A stretch of 64,000 nucleotides of DNA from Methylopumilus sp036745495 (GTDB lineage: Bacteria; Pseudomonadota; Gammaproteobacteria; Burkholderiales; Methylophilaceae), in NCBI GenBank assembly GCA_036745495.1, contig DAIOGA010000001.1:124001-188000 (forward strand), read 5' to 3'. The first letter of the stretch is position 1; every line of letters begins with the position of its first letter. The notes under the pieces are model-generated. The model did no database searches. It saw only the letters and a program-made list of their open reading frames with translations, and was not told the DNA's origin. This document shows, piece by piece, positions 26,804 to 35,110 of this stretch. The position numbers were made by a program, and so were the translations under genes.

Positions 26804-27241
26804 TCAAACTTCTACTACTTTTCCGCCTGCCGCTTCAATTGCAGCACGAGCGCCCTTAGTTAGCAATAAACCTTGGATTGTTAATTTTCTTTTTACTTCG
26901 CCAGATAAATAAACTTTTGCTGTTTTTGCATTATCAGAAATTAATTTAGCTGACTTTAATACGAGCAAATCAATATTGTCTGATTCAACTAAATTGAGTT
27001 CATTTGTTCTAACACGTGCAGTTAATTTTTGCGTTAATGATTTAAATCCGCGTTTTGGCAGACGTCTTTGAATCGGCATTTGGCCGCCTTCAAAACCGAC
27101 TTTATGGAATCCACCGGCTCTAGATTTTTGACCTTTATGGCCACGTCCAGCCGTTTTCCCAAGACCAGAACCAATACCTCGGCCAACACGTCTTGCTACT
27201 TTTTTAGAACCAACTGCTGGTTTTAATGTATTTAGTTTCAT
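26804..27241 (-). CDS. rplO: 50S ribosomal protein L15
   Basis: Late assembly protein, 145 residues. It has the Gly/Lys/Arg-rich N-terminal extension RRVGRGIGSGLGKTAGRGHKG, GFEGGQMPIQRRLPKRGF and the globular C-terminal domain. It is the last ribosomal gene before secY. Confidence 0.98.
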   Translation of the reverse strand: MKLNTLKPAVGSKKVARRVGRGIGSGLGKTAGRGHKGQKSRAGGFHKVGFEGGQMPIQRRLPKRGFKSLTQKLTARVRTNELNLVESDNIDLLVLKSAKLISDNAKTAKVYLSGEVKRKLTIQGLLLTKGARAAIEAAGGKVVEV

Positions 27242-27250
27242 AATTTCTCT

Positions 27251-27454
27251 TTATATCTTTTCGACTTTAAGTAAATAATTCACTGCATTGATCATGCCTC
27301 GAATCGCAGGAGTATCTTGCAATTCAACTGTATGATGCAATCTTCTAAGACCTAATCCTTTAACCGTTGCACGGTGAGGTTCAGTTCTACCAATTAAACT
27401 TTTAATTAATGTAACTTTTAAACCAGCTGTGATTTCTTTTTTTGTCTTTGCCAT
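27251..27454 (-). CDS. rpmD: 50S ribosomal protein L30
   Basis: A 67-residue large-subunit protein containing VTLIKSLIGRTEPHRATVKGLGLRR. The N-terminus carries a few extra residues (MAKTKKEITAG) relative to E. coli. It is separated by only a few bases from rpsE and rplO. Confidence 0.97.
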   Translation of the reverse strand: MAKTKKEITAGLKVTLIKSLIGRTEPHRATVKGLGLRRLHHTVELQDTPAIRGMINAVNYLLKVEKI

Positions 27455-27458
27455 TTTC

Positions 27459-27971
27459 TTAGCCTCTAATTTCTTCTACTGATTTACCACGTTTAGCGGC
27501 AATTTCAGCAGGTGTATTCATTGACTCAAGTCCATTTAATGTTGCTCTCACAACGTTGTAAGGATTCGTTGAACCAATACATTTTGCTAAAACATTTGTA
27601 ATACCCATCACTTCGAAAATCGCTCTCATTGCACCACCAGCAATAATCCCTGTACCTTCTGAAGCGGGCTGAATGAATACTTTTGCAGCACCATGCTCAC
27701 CCATCACCGCATGTTGCAAAGTTCCATTATTTAGTTTTACTTTAAGCATGCCTCTTCTAGCTTCATCCATTGCTTTTTGAACAGCTACAGGCACTTCTCT
27801 TGCTTTACCTTTACCCATACCAACTGAACCGTCTCCATCACCTACAACAGTTAACGCAGCAAAACTCATGATTCGGCCGCCTTTAACTACTTTAGTAACG
27901 CGGTTTACAGCAATCATTTTTTCTCTTAAACCGTCTGTTTGCGTTTGTTGATTTTCTAAATCTTTTGCCAT
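27459..27971 (-). CDS. rpsE: 30S ribosomal protein S5
   Basis: Decoding-fidelity protein, 170 residues. The dsRNA-binding-like domain contains GGRIMSFAALTVVGDGDGSVGMGKGKA, and the C-terminal domain ITNVLAKCIGSTNPYNVVRAT. It lies between rplR and rpmD as in the E. coli spc operon. Confidence 0.98.
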   Translation of the reverse strand: MAKDLENQQTQTDGLREKMIAVNRVTKVVKGGRIMSFAALTVVGDGDGSVGMGKGKAREVPVAVQKAMDEARRGMLKVKLNNGTLQHAVMGEHGAAKVFIQPASEGTGIIAGGAMRAIFEVMGITNVLAKCIGSTNPYNVVRATLNGLESMNTPAEIAAKRGKSVEEIRG

Positions 27972-27996
27972 GTTTTGACCTATTTAAATTGTTGGG

Positions 27997-28350
27997 TTAG
28001 AAAGACAAGCCGTTTTCTCTAGCAGCATCTGCTAAAGCTTTAACTCTGCCGTGATAGCGATAACCTGATCTATCAAATGCCACACTTGTAATACCGATTT
28101 TTTTTGCTTTTTCAGCAATGCGTTTACCAATTTGAGCTGCCGCCTCAATATTGCCGCCATTCTTTAAAGTTTTTTTAATATCTGCTTCAAGAGAAGAGGC
28201 GCTTGCTAAAACTTTATTCTCGCCAGCACTTATGATTTGTGCATAAATATTTGTGTTCGTTCTATGAACACTTAATCTTGTCACTTGAAGCTCAGCGATT
28301 TTTGCTCGTGTCTTTTTGGCGCGACGTAAACGGGGATTCGAATTATACAT
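27997..28350 (-). CDS. rplR: 50S ribosomal protein L18
   Basis: 5S rRNA-binding protein, 117 residues. It has an Arg/Lys-rich start (NPRLRRAKKTRAKI), RLSVHRTNTNIYAQII and the end RSGYRYHGRVKALADAARENGLSF. Confidence 0.98.
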   Translation of the reverse strand: MYNSNPRLRRAKKTRAKIAELQVTRLSVHRTNTNIYAQIISAGENKVLASASSLEADIKKTLKNGGNIEAAAQIGKRIAEKAKKIGITSVAFDRSGYRYHGRVKALADAARENGLSF

Positions 28351-28360
28351 ATCTCAGCCT

Positions 28361-28894
28361 TTATTTTTTCTTAGTTTCTTTGATAATAACGTTCTCATCT
28401 GAATAGCGAACGCCTTTACCTTTGTATGGTTCTGGTGGTCGATATGCTCTAATTTGAGCAGCAACTTGACCTATTAATTGTTTGTCAGAACCTTTTAAAA
28501 TAATTTCAGTTTGACTTGGTGTTTCAACTTTAATGCCTTCAGGCATTTTGTAATTTACTGGATGTGAAAAACCTAAATCAAGATTAAGGTTTGCACCTTG
28601 TGCTTGAGCTTTGTATCCAACACCAATTAAAGTTAATTTTCTTACGAATCCTTCAGAAACACCTTTCATCATGTTTGCAACAAGTGCTCGCATAGTTCCA
28701 GCCATTGCATTTGCTTGCTGAGACTCGTCAGCTGCTGCGAATGTAATTGCTTGCCCATCGTTATTTAATTTAACGTTAGGTGTGATGAACTGATTTAATT
28801 TACCCATCGGTCCACTGATTGAAATATTCAAATCGCTAATTGAAACCTCTACTTTAGGAGGAATCGTTACGGGTGCGTTAGCTATACGTGACAT
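28361..28894 (-). CDS. rplF: 50S ribosomal protein L6
   Basis: Large-subunit protein near the factor-binding site, 177 residues. It begins MSRIANAPVTIPPKVEVSI and ends with the signature RPPEPYKGKGVRYSDE. The frame is open further upstream to 28921, but that text overlaps rpsH and has no family match. AAGGAGAG lies just before the ATG at 28894, so this start was chosen. Confidence 0.97.
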   Translation of the reverse strand: MSRIANAPVTIPPKVEVSISDLNISISGPMGKLNQFITPNVKLNNDGQAITFAAADESQQANAMAGTMRALVANMMKGVSEGFVRKLTLIGVGYKAQAQGANLNLDLGFSHPVNYKMPEGIKVETPSQTEIILKGSDKQLIGQVAAQIRAYRPPEPYKGKGVRYSDENVIIKETKKK

Positions 28895-28905
28895 ATATTC
28901 TCTCC

Positions 28906-29301
28906 TTAAGCCACATAGCAAAGCACTTCGCCGCCAATACCGGCAGCTTTTGCTTTTCTATCTGTCATAACTCCCTTAGATGTCGACACGATTGCAACAC
29001 CAAGACCATTCATTACTTCTGGAATACTTTCGCTTGCTTTATAAACACGTAAACCTGGCTTACTTACTCTTTCAATCTTTTCAATAACAGGTCTGCCAGC
29101 ATAGTATTTCAATTCAATATTTAATACTGGCTTGCCTTGAACTTCGTGTTCAGCAAAATTCTCAATGTAGCCTTCATCTTTTAAAACATTTGCGATAGCT
29201 TTTTTTAATTTAGATGCAGGCATGGTGATAGATACTTTATTAGTACCTTGACCATTCCTAATTCTGGTTAGCATATCGGCAACTGGATCGCTCATACTCA
29301 T
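28906..29301 (-). CDS. rpsH: 30S ribosomal protein S8
   Basis: Central 16S rRNA binder, 131 residues. It begins MSMSDPVADMLTRIRNGQ and ends GLGVAIVSTSKGVMTDRKA ... GGEVLCYVA. ATG 29301 has AGGAG at suitable spacing; a second ATG two codons later is also possible. In E. coli S8 represses the spc operon by binding at rplE; I could not verify that site here. Confidence 0.97.
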   Translation of the reverse strand: MSMSDPVADMLTRIRNGQGTNKVSITMPASKLKKAIANVLKDEGYIENFAEHEVQGKPVLNIELKYYAGRPVIEKIERVSKPGLRVYKASESIPEVMNGLGVAIVSTSKGVMTDRKAKAAGIGGEVLCYVA

Positions 29302-29316
29302 ATTATTTTTCTCCTA

Positions 29317-29622
29317 TTACCAACTTGCTTTAATCACGCCAGGCACTTCGCCTCGCATCATTAAATCTCTTAATTTACTTCGACCAATCCCGAACTTGCT
29401 GTATACGCCTCTTGGACGACCTGTTAGAGAACAGCGATTTCTTAATCTAACTGGACTTGAATTGCGGGGTAAACTTTGTAATTTCTGTCTCGCTTCTTGT
29501 TTTTGTTCTGAAGATGCGTTGATATCAGAAATAATTTCATTTAAAGCGGCGCGTTTGGCTTTAAATTTCTCAACCATATTGCGTCGTTTTAATTCGCGTT
29601 CTGTCATGCACATTTTAGCCAT
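29317..29622 (-). CDS. rpsN: 30S ribosomal protein S14
   Basis: A 101-residue S14 of the long, zinc-free (C-minus) type, with the signature RNRCSLTGRPRGVYSKFGI. The N-terminal half is Lys/Arg-rich. It lies between rplE and rpsH. Confidence 0.97.
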   Translation of the reverse strand: MAKMCMTERELKRRNMVEKFKAKRAALNEIISDINASSEQKQEARQKLQSLPRNSSPVRLRNRCSLTGRPRGVYSKFGIGRSKLRDLMMRGEVPGVIKASW

Positions 29623-29631
29623 AGTCTAAAC

Positions 29632-30171
29632 CTAGTTTCTAAATGGAAAACTGAACGCAGATAATAATGCTTTTGCTTCTTCGTCAGTTTTTGCTGTCGT
29701 TGTAATTGTGATATTCATCCCTCTTAATGCATCGATTTTGTCGTATTCAATTTCAGGAAAAATAATCTGCTCTTTAACACCCATGTTGTAATTTCCACGA
29801 CCATCAAATGATCTAGCAGAAATACCTCTAAAGTCTCTAATTCGTGGGATTGCGATTGTGACGAGTCGATCTAGGAATTCATACATGCGATCTCTGCGAA
29901 GAGTCACTTTACAACCTACCGGATAATCATCACGAATCTTAAACGCTGCCACTGATTTTTTAGCTTTTGTAACAATAGCTTTCTGACCAGCAATTTTTTC
30001 CATGTCGCCAACAGCATGCTCCATGATTTTCTTGTCAGCTACTGCCTCACCTACGCCCATATTCAAAGTAATCTTTTCAATTCTAGGCACTTGCATTGGT
30101 GATGTATAACCAAATTGTTCAGTCATTTTTTTAATGACTTCTGTTTTATAAAATTCTTTTAATCGAGCCAT
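29632..30171 (-). CDS. rplE: 50S ribosomal protein L5
   Basis: 5S rRNA-binding protein contacting S13 and P-site tRNA, 179 residues. Signatures are VPRIEKITLNMGVGEAVADK, FKIRDDYPVGCKVTLRRDRMYEF (shown in part) and FDGRGNYNMGVKEQIIFPEI. Confidence 0.98.
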   Translation of the reverse strand: MARLKEFYKTEVIKKMTEQFGYTSPMQVPRIEKITLNMGVGEAVADKKIMEHAVGDMEKIAGQKAIVTKAKKSVAAFKIRDDYPVGCKVTLRRDRMYEFLDRLVTIAIPRIRDFRGISARSFDGRGNYNMGVKEQIIFPEIEYDKIDALRGMNITITTTAKTDEEAKALLSAFSFPFRN

Positions 30172-30179
30172 TTCTTTTC

Positions 30180-30497
30180 CTATGCGTCAACTGCTTCGTT
30201 GTTTGATTTGAAAACACGGATTTTCTTGCCATCGTCTAATTTTTTAATTCCGACTCTGTCAGCTTTTTGAGTCAAGTTATTAAGTAAAGCAACGTTAGAA
30301 ATATTAAGCGGCATTTCTTTACTTACGATTCCACCTTGAATATTCTTTGCAGGATTAGGTCTGGTATGTTTTTTCACTATATTTAAACCTTCAACCACAA
30401 CATGGCCTGTTTTAAGAACACTTAAAACAACGCCTTGCTTACCTTTATCTTTACCTGTATTTAAAATGACTTTGTCACCTTTACGAATCTTATTCAT
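30180..30497 (-). CDS. rplX: 50S ribosomal protein L24
   Basis: Assembly-initiating large-subunit protein, 105 residues. The KOW motif lies in RKGDKVILNTGKDKGKQGVV, followed by VVEGLNIVKKHTRPNP. It lies between rplN and rplE. Confidence 0.98.
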   Translation of the reverse strand: MNKIRKGDKVILNTGKDKGKQGVVLSVLKTGHVVVEGLNIVKKHTRPNPAKNIQGGIVSKEMPLNISNVALLNNLTQKADRVGIKKLDDGKKIRVFKSNNEAVDA

Positions 30498-30507
30498 CCG
30501 TATACTC

Positions 30508-30876
30508 CTATAAAACTTCTGGTGCTAATGAAACAATCTTCATGAACCGTTCTGTTCTCAATTCGCGAGTCACAGGTCCAAAAATACGTGTTCCAATAGG
30601 TTCAAATTTACTGTTTAAAAGAACGGCTGCATTTGCATCAAATTTAATTAAAGAGCCATCAGGTCTTCTAACGCCTTTTGCTGTTCTCACAACAACCGCA
30701 CTATAAACTTCTCCCTTTTTTACTCTGCCTCTAGGAGCTGCGTCTTTAATACTCACTTTGATGATGTCACCAATACTTGCATAACGTCGTTTTGAGCCGC
30801 CCAATACCTTAATGCACATTACTGAGCGTGCGCCAGTATTGTCAGCAACTTCTAATCTTGACTGCATTTGAATCAT
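30508..30876 (-). CDS. rplN: 50S ribosomal protein L14
   Basis: First gene of the spc block, 122 residues. It begins MIQMQSRLEVADNTGARSVMCIKVLGG and ends RTERFMKIVSLAPEVL. It lies behind a 162-base leader that holds a strong promoter and a hairpin. An adequate GGAGA ribosome site precedes the ATG. Confidence 0.98.
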   Translation of the reverse strand: MIQMQSRLEVADNTGARSVMCIKVLGGSKRRYASIGDIIKVSIKDAAPRGRVKKGEVYSAVVVRTAKGVRRPDGSLIKFDANAAVLLNSKFEPIGTRIFGPVTRELRTERFMKIVSLAPEVL

Positions 30877-30951
30877 GAATTTATCTCCAACTTAATCCGT
30901 TATTACTAAAGCCAGCTTTTAAATTAGCCGATATACTACGGTCAGTATTGG

Positions 30952-30986
30952 GGGGTTAGCTTATAAACTTATAGTTTATGAACCCC
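30952..30986 (-). promoter_or_regulatory. 5'-proximal hairpin in the spc (rplN) leader
   Basis: On the minus strand GGGGTT pairs with AACCCC and, inside it, ATAAACT pairs with AGTTTAT around a 3-base loop. The two helices are separated by an asymmetric internal loop (C opposite AAGCT). It would begin within about 10 bases of the predicted transcript start. No T-run follows, so it is not a terminator. A role in mRNA stability or autoregulation is an inference. Confidence 0.6.
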
Positions 30987-30999
30987 AAAAAAGTCTCGC

Positions 31000-31028
31000 A
31001 TTATATGCTATTTACTTCTTAATCTCAA
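31000..31028 (-). promoter_or_regulatory. Sigma70-like promoter of the spc block
   Basis: Minus strand: TTGAGA (31028-31023), 17-base spacer, consensus TATAAT (31005-31000). The predicted start is near 30994. It sits just after the rpsQ stop. E. coli also has its spc promoter between rpsQ and rplN. Confidence 0.82.
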
Positions 31029-31038
31029 CTTCTTAAAA

Positions 31039-31305
31039 CTAAACCTGAACTGCCTTTGTAACTATTTTACTAACGACCCATGTTTTAGTTTTTGAAATAG
31101 GACGATTTTCTGTAATAACAACCAAATCACCTTCCTTGCTTTCATTTTTTTCATCATGAGCATGAAATTTATTCGACTTAACAATCACTTTGCCAATCAA
31201 AGGATGCTTTACTTTTCTTTCAACTAATACAGTTACTGTCTTATCCATCTTGTCGCTTACAACTCTGCCCGTAAAGGTTCTAACAACTTTTTTTGTATCA
31301 GTCAT
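31039..31305 (-). CDS. rpsQ: 30S ribosomal protein S17
   Basis: Primary 16S-binding OB-fold protein, 88 residues. Signatures are TFTGRVVSDKMDKTVTVLVE and VTENRPISKTKTW-type text. It is the last gene of the S10 block and ends just before the spc promoter. Confidence 0.98.
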   Translation of the reverse strand: MTDTKKVVRTFTGRVVSDKMDKTVTVLVERKVKHPLIGKVIVKSNKFHAHDEKNESKEGDLVVITENRPISKTKTWVVSKIVTKAVQV

Positions 31306-31307
31306 AT

Positions 31308-31502
31308 TTAAGCCTGTTTAACTTTCTCGCCAAGAACTGTTTTAACTCTTGCGATATCACGTTTAATTTTCGCAATTTGATCAACCTTGTTTAATTGTTG
31401 AGTTGCCAATTGCATTTTCAATGAGAACTGAGCTCTTCTTAGCTCCAATAACTCGGTACCTAATTCTTCGGTTGTCTTTTTTCTTAAATCAGCTGTTTTC
31501 AT
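31308..31502 (-). CDS. rpmC: 50S ribosomal protein L29
   Basis: A 64-residue helical protein at the polypeptide exit. It contains LRKKTTEELGTELLELRRAQF and IAKIKRDIARVKTVL. It is tightly packed between rplP and rpsQ. Confidence 0.97.
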   Translation of the reverse strand: MKTADLRKKTTEELGTELLELRRAQFSLKMQLATQQLNKVDQIAKIKRDIARVKTVLGEKVKQA

Positions 31503-31503
31503 A

Positions 31504-31920
31504 TTAGCCTCCGATGTGACGAGTAATAAAGGTTGTTTCGATTGGAAGCTTAGCTGCTGCTAATTTAAATGCTTCTCTCGCTAATGCTTCAGTTACTCCG
31601 TCCATTTCATATAACATTTTTCCAGGCTGGATTTGAGCTACGTAGTACTCTGTACTACCTTTACCATTACCCATACGAACTTCAGCAGGTTTTTTTGAAA
31701 TTGGTTGATCTGGGAAAATACGAATCCATACACGGCCGCCACGTTTAATGTGACGTGTCATCACTCGACGTGCAGCTTCAATTTGACGCGCCGTTAGACG
31801 ACCACGTCCAATAGCCTTCAAACCGAAATCACCAAAACTTACTTTATTTCCTGTCGTTGCAATGCCTTTATTTCGGCCTTTTTGCATCTTACGAAATTTT
31901 TGTCTAGCCGGTTGTAACAT
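31504..31920 (-). CDS. rplP: 50S ribosomal protein L16
   Basis: Large-subunit protein near the A-site, 138 residues. It begins MLQPARQKFRKMQKGRNKG and contains RMGNGKGSTEYYVAQIQPG. The start lies 17 bases inside the end of rpsC in another frame, so translation is probably coupled. Confidence 0.98.
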   Translation of the reverse strand: MLQPARQKFRKMQKGRNKGIATTGNKVSFGDFGLKAIGRGRLTARQIEAARRVMTRHIKRGGRVWIRIFPDQPISKKPAEVRMGNGKGSTEYYVAQIQPGKMLYEMDGVTEALAREAFKLAAAKLPIETTFITRHIGG

Positions 31921-32701
31921 CTTTAGCCCTCGACTTTCTCACTTTTTTTTCTGGCTCTTGTGCCGTTGTTTCTTCTTTTTTAACTCTTGGTTTTCTTGGT
32001 TTTTTTTCTTCAGCTGTTTTTTCAATTGCTGGATTTGCAGCATCTAATGACTGTGAAGTGTCTTTTGTATTGTCTTCAAATAACTCGCCTTTAAAGACCC
32101 ATACTTTAATACCAATAATTCCGTAAGTTGTTTTTGCTTCGGCAACACCGTAATCTATGTCAGCTCTAAGTGTATGAAGAGGCACTCTGCCTTCTCTATA
32201 CCATTCTGTTCTTGCAATTTCGATACCATTTAAACGGCCAGAACTCATAATTTTAATGCCTTGAGCACCAAGTCTCATTGCATTCTGCATTGCTCTTTTC
32301 ATTGCACGTCTAAACATCACACGTTTTTCTAATTGTTGCGCGATACTTTGTGCAATAAGCGTAGCGTCGATTTCTGGTTTACGCACCTCTTCAATGTTCA
32401 AATGAACTGGAACACCCATAAGCGCTTGTAAACTTGATCTTAATGTTTCAATATCTTCACCTTTTTTCCCAATTACAATGCCAGGCCTTGCTGAATAAAT
32501 TGTAATCTTTGCATTTTTCGCAGGACGCTCAATAAGAATTTTACTTACCGCAGCATTTGCTAACTTCTTATTTAAAAATTCTCTAACCTTGATGTCATTA
32601 TTTAACATCGCAGGAAAATTTTTACTATTAGCATACCAACGTGATGTCCAATTTTTTTGAACACTTAAGCGGAAACCAATTGGATGAATTTTTTGACCCA
32701 T
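31904..32701 (-). CDS. rpsC: 30S ribosomal protein S3
   Basis: mRNA entry-channel protein with a KH domain. It is 265 residues, longer than the 233 of E. coli. It begins MGQKIHPIGFRLSVQKNWTSRWYA, and the KH text is RPGIVIGKKGEDIETLRSSL. From about residue 215 there is a charged, low-complexity tail rich in Lys, Glu, Pro and Ala (EEKKPRKPRVKKEETTAQ); such tails occur in other betaproteobacterial S3 proteins. The end overlaps rplP by 17 bases. Confidence 0.98.
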   Translation of the reverse strand: MGQKIHPIGFRLSVQKNWTSRWYANSKNFPAMLNNDIKVREFLNKKLANAAVSKILIERPAKNAKITIYSARPGIVIGKKGEDIETLRSSLQALMGVPVHLNIEEVRKPEIDATLIAQSIAQQLEKRVMFRRAMKRAMQNAMRLGAQGIKIMSSGRLNGIEIARTEWYREGRVPLHTLRADIDYGVAEAKTTYGIIGIKVWVFKGELFEDNTKDTSQSLDAANPAIEKTAEEKKPRKPRVKKEETTAQEPEKKVRKSRAKDVTTG

Positions 32702-32713
32702 ATTTTTTTCTCT

Positions 32714-33049
32714 TTAGTTACCGACTGTCACTTTAATGTGACAAGTTGGTTTTGTGATTTTCCCTGCACGACCTTTAGCGCGAGCACGGATACGTTTTAA
32801 AATAATGCCTTTATCAACATAAATTGTTTTGATAAACAATTCATCTATATCAGCCCCATTATTATGTTCAGCATTTGCAATTGCAGACTCCACAACTCGC
32901 TTAATAATTTCAGCGCCTTTTTTTGGGCTGAAATTAAGAATATTGAGTGCGTAATCTACTTTTTTTCCTCTTACTAAATCAGCAACTAATCTTGCTTTTT
33001 GAGGTGATAAACGAACGCCTTTAAGAACAGCTGAAACTTCAGTAGCCAT
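32714..33049 (-). CDS. rplV: 50S ribosomal protein L22
   Basis: Exit-tunnel protein, 111 residues. Signatures are GVRLSPQKARLVADLVRGKKV and the end loop RIRARAKGRAGKITKPTCHI. It lies between rpsS and rpsC. Confidence 0.98.
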   Translation of the reverse strand: MATEVSAVLKGVRLSPQKARLVADLVRGKKVDYALNILNFSPKKGAEIIKRVVESAIANAEHNNGADIDELFIKTIYVDKGIILKRIRARAKGRAGKITKPTCHIKVTVGN

Positions 33050-33051
33050 TT

Positions 33052-33327
33052 TTATACCTTAGCCTTTCTATCAGCAGCGTGACCTTTAAAGGTTCTTGTT
33101 AATGCGAATTCGCCTAATTTATGTCCAATCATATTTTCTGTAATTAATACAGGTACATGTTGTTTGCCATTATGAATTGCAATGGTAAGACCAATGAAGT
33201 TAGGTAAGATCGTTGATCTTCTTGACCAAGTTTTAATTGGTTTGCGATCACGATTACCTGAAGCAACTTCAACTTTCTTAGCCAAGTGTGCATCAATGAA
33301 TGGTCCTTTTTTAACTGAACGTGCCAT
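33052..33327 (-). CDS. rpsS: 30S ribosomal protein S19
   Basis: Head protein near the A-site tRNA, 91 residues. It begins MARSVKKGPFIDAHLAKKVE; further text is TWSRRSTILPNFIGLTIAIHNG and GHKLGEFALTRTFKGH. Confidence 0.98.
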   Translation of the reverse strand: MARSVKKGPFIDAHLAKKVEVASGNRDRKPIKTWSRRSTILPNFIGLTIAIHNGKQHVPVLITENMIGHKLGEFALTRTFKGHAADRKAKV

Positions 33328-33332
33328 ATCTA

Positions 33333-34166
33333 TTACCTCTTATTCGCTGGACGACGACTGACGCGCATATTGTCAGTACGTTTATTTGTTCTTGTTCGAT
33401 AGCCTTTAGTTGGAGTTCCCCAAGGGCTTACTGGATGCATACCAGCCGCAGTTTTTCCTTCACCACCACCATGAGGGTGATCGACAGGGTTCATAACCAC
33501 ACCGCGCACTGTTGGTCTAACGCCTCTCCATCTCATAGCACCTGCTTTACCGATAGATCTAAGAGAATGTTCTTCGTTACCGACTTCGCCTAAAGTTGCT
33601 TTGCAATCTACATGTACTTTTCTTACTTCACCTGAACGAAGTCTTAACTGAGCATATGTACCTTCTCTTGCTAAAAGCTGTACAGAAGTTCCAGCAGAAC
33701 GCGCCATTTGTGCGCCTTTGCCAGGTTGTAATTCGATACAATGAATTGTGCTACCTACAGGAATATTTCTTAATGGCATTGCATTACCATTTTTAACAGG
33801 TGCTTCAGAGCCGCTAATTAATTCAGCACCGACAGCTACACCCTTAGGAGCAATGATGTATCTTCTTTCACCATCTGCATATAAAAGAAGTGCGATATTT
33901 GCAGTTCTATTTGGATCGTATTCAAGATGTTCTACTTTTGCAGGAATGCCATCTTTATTTCTCTTGAAATCAATCATTCGATAATGTTGTTTATGACCGC
34001 CGCCATGATGACGAATAGTAATAACGCCACGGCTATTTCTTCCAGCATGTTTATTCTTTTTTTCGAGTAAAGGTGCGAAAGGTTTACCTTTATGTAGGTC
34101 AGGGTTAACGACCTTAACAACTGCGCGTCTTCCTGGGGAGGTTGGTTTTACTTTAACTAAAGCCAT
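33333..34166 (-). CDS. rplB: 50S ribosomal protein L2
   Basis: Core large-subunit protein close to the peptidyl-transferase centre, 277 residues. It contains GRNSRGVITIRHHGGGHKQHYR and the C-terminal signature MNPVDHPHGGGEGKTAAGMHP, with the conserved His needed for activity. Confidence 0.98.
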   Translation of the reverse strand: MALVKVKPTSPGRRAVVKVVNPDLHKGKPFAPLLEKKNKHAGRNSRGVITIRHHGGGHKQHYRMIDFKRNKDGIPAKVEHLEYDPNRTANIALLLYADGERRYIIAPKGVAVGAELISGSEAPVKNGNAMPLRNIPVGSTIHCIELQPGKGAQMARSAGTSVQLLAREGTYAQLRLRSGEVRKVHVDCKATLGEVGNEEHSLRSIGKAGAMRWRGVRPTVRGVVMNPVDHPHGGGEGKTAAGMHPVSPWGTPTKGYRTRTNKRTDNMRVSRRPANKR

Positions 34167-34175
34167 TTTTTATCC

Positions 34176-34487
34176 TTATTCACCGCTCGCAAAATTAATC
34201 TCTTGGCCTGGCTTAAGACTTACATAAGCCTTTTTCCAATCATTTCTTTTACCAAATGAACGGCCTGCTCTTTTTACCTTGCCACCTACGTTGAGTAATG
34301 TCACAGCCTTCACTTCAACTTTAAACATTAATTCAACAGCAGCTTTAATTTCTGACTTAGTCGCATCAGTTCTTACTTTGAATGCCACTTGATTATGTTT
34401 GTCAGCAACAAATGTTGCTTTCTCAGTAATTTGTGGCGCTAAAATAACTTGAATAATACGATCTTGTGTATGGACTATTTGACTCAC
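34176..34487 (-). CDS. rplW: 50S ribosomal protein L23
   Basis: Exit-site protein that docks SRP and trigger factor, 103 residues, containing ILAPQITEKATFVADKHNQVAF. The start codon is GTG (34487) and overlaps the rplD stop as GTGA, implying translational coupling. Confidence 0.97.
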   Translation of the reverse strand: MSQIVHTQDRIIQVILAPQITEKATFVADKHNQVAFKVRTDATKSEIKAAVELMFKVEVKAVTLLNVGGKVKRAGRSFGKRNDWKKAYVSLKPGQEINFASGE

Positions 34488-35110
34488 GCTAGCATCTCCT
34501 CAAGTTTTTTAAGTGCACCAGCTGTAGCTACTACATTTGGAAACTGAACTAAACTTACTGGGTCAGCATATTGCGCTTCTACAACCATTACGTTAGTTAA
34601 ATTTCTTGATGATAAGTATAGATTTTCATCAAACGCATCCGTTAAAACTAAAACACCTTGTGTGTATCCCATGTCTTTAATTTTATCGACGAGTTGTTTT
34701 GTTTTTGGTGTCTCTACTTTAAATTCCTCAACGATACTTAATCTCTCTTGTCTTACTAATTCAGACAAAATAGATCTCATACCTACACGGTATGCTTTTC
34801 GATTCATTTTGTGAGAGAAATTTTCATCAGGTGAATTTGGGAATGTTCTACCGCCTCCACGCCATATAGGGCTTGAAGTCATACCAGAACGTGCATTACC
34901 TGTACCTTTTTGTGCGTAAGGTTTGCGAGTACTATGTTTTACAGTGCCTCTTGTTTTTTGTGAGCGTGTTGCAACGCGCGCATTAGCCATGTATGCCACA
35001 ACTAATTGATGAACAAGAGCCTCATTGAATTCACGGCCAAATAATGCGTCAGAAACTGTAACGCTTTTCTTAGCGGCTTTTCCGTTTTTATCGAGTAATT
35101 TTAATTCCAT
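34484..35110 (-). CDS. rplD: 50S ribosomal protein L4
   Basis: Tunnel-wall protein, 208 residues. The tunnel extension is KHSTRKPYAQKGTGNARSG and GGGRTFPNSPDENFSHKMN. In E. coli L4 represses the S10 operon through the rpsJ leader; here rpsJ is separated from rplC by a promoter. The start overlaps the rplC stop by one base (TAATG). Confidence 0.98.
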   Translation of the reverse strand: MELKLLDKNGKAAKKSVTVSDALFGREFNEALVHQLVVAYMANARVATRSQKTRGTVKHSTRKPYAQKGTGNARSGMTSSPIWRGGGRTFPNSPDENFSHKMNRKAYRVGMRSILSELVRQERLSIVEEFKVETPKTKQLVDKIKDMGYTQGVLVLTDAFDENLYLSSRNLTNVMVVEAQYADPVSLVQFPNVVATAGALKKLEEMLA

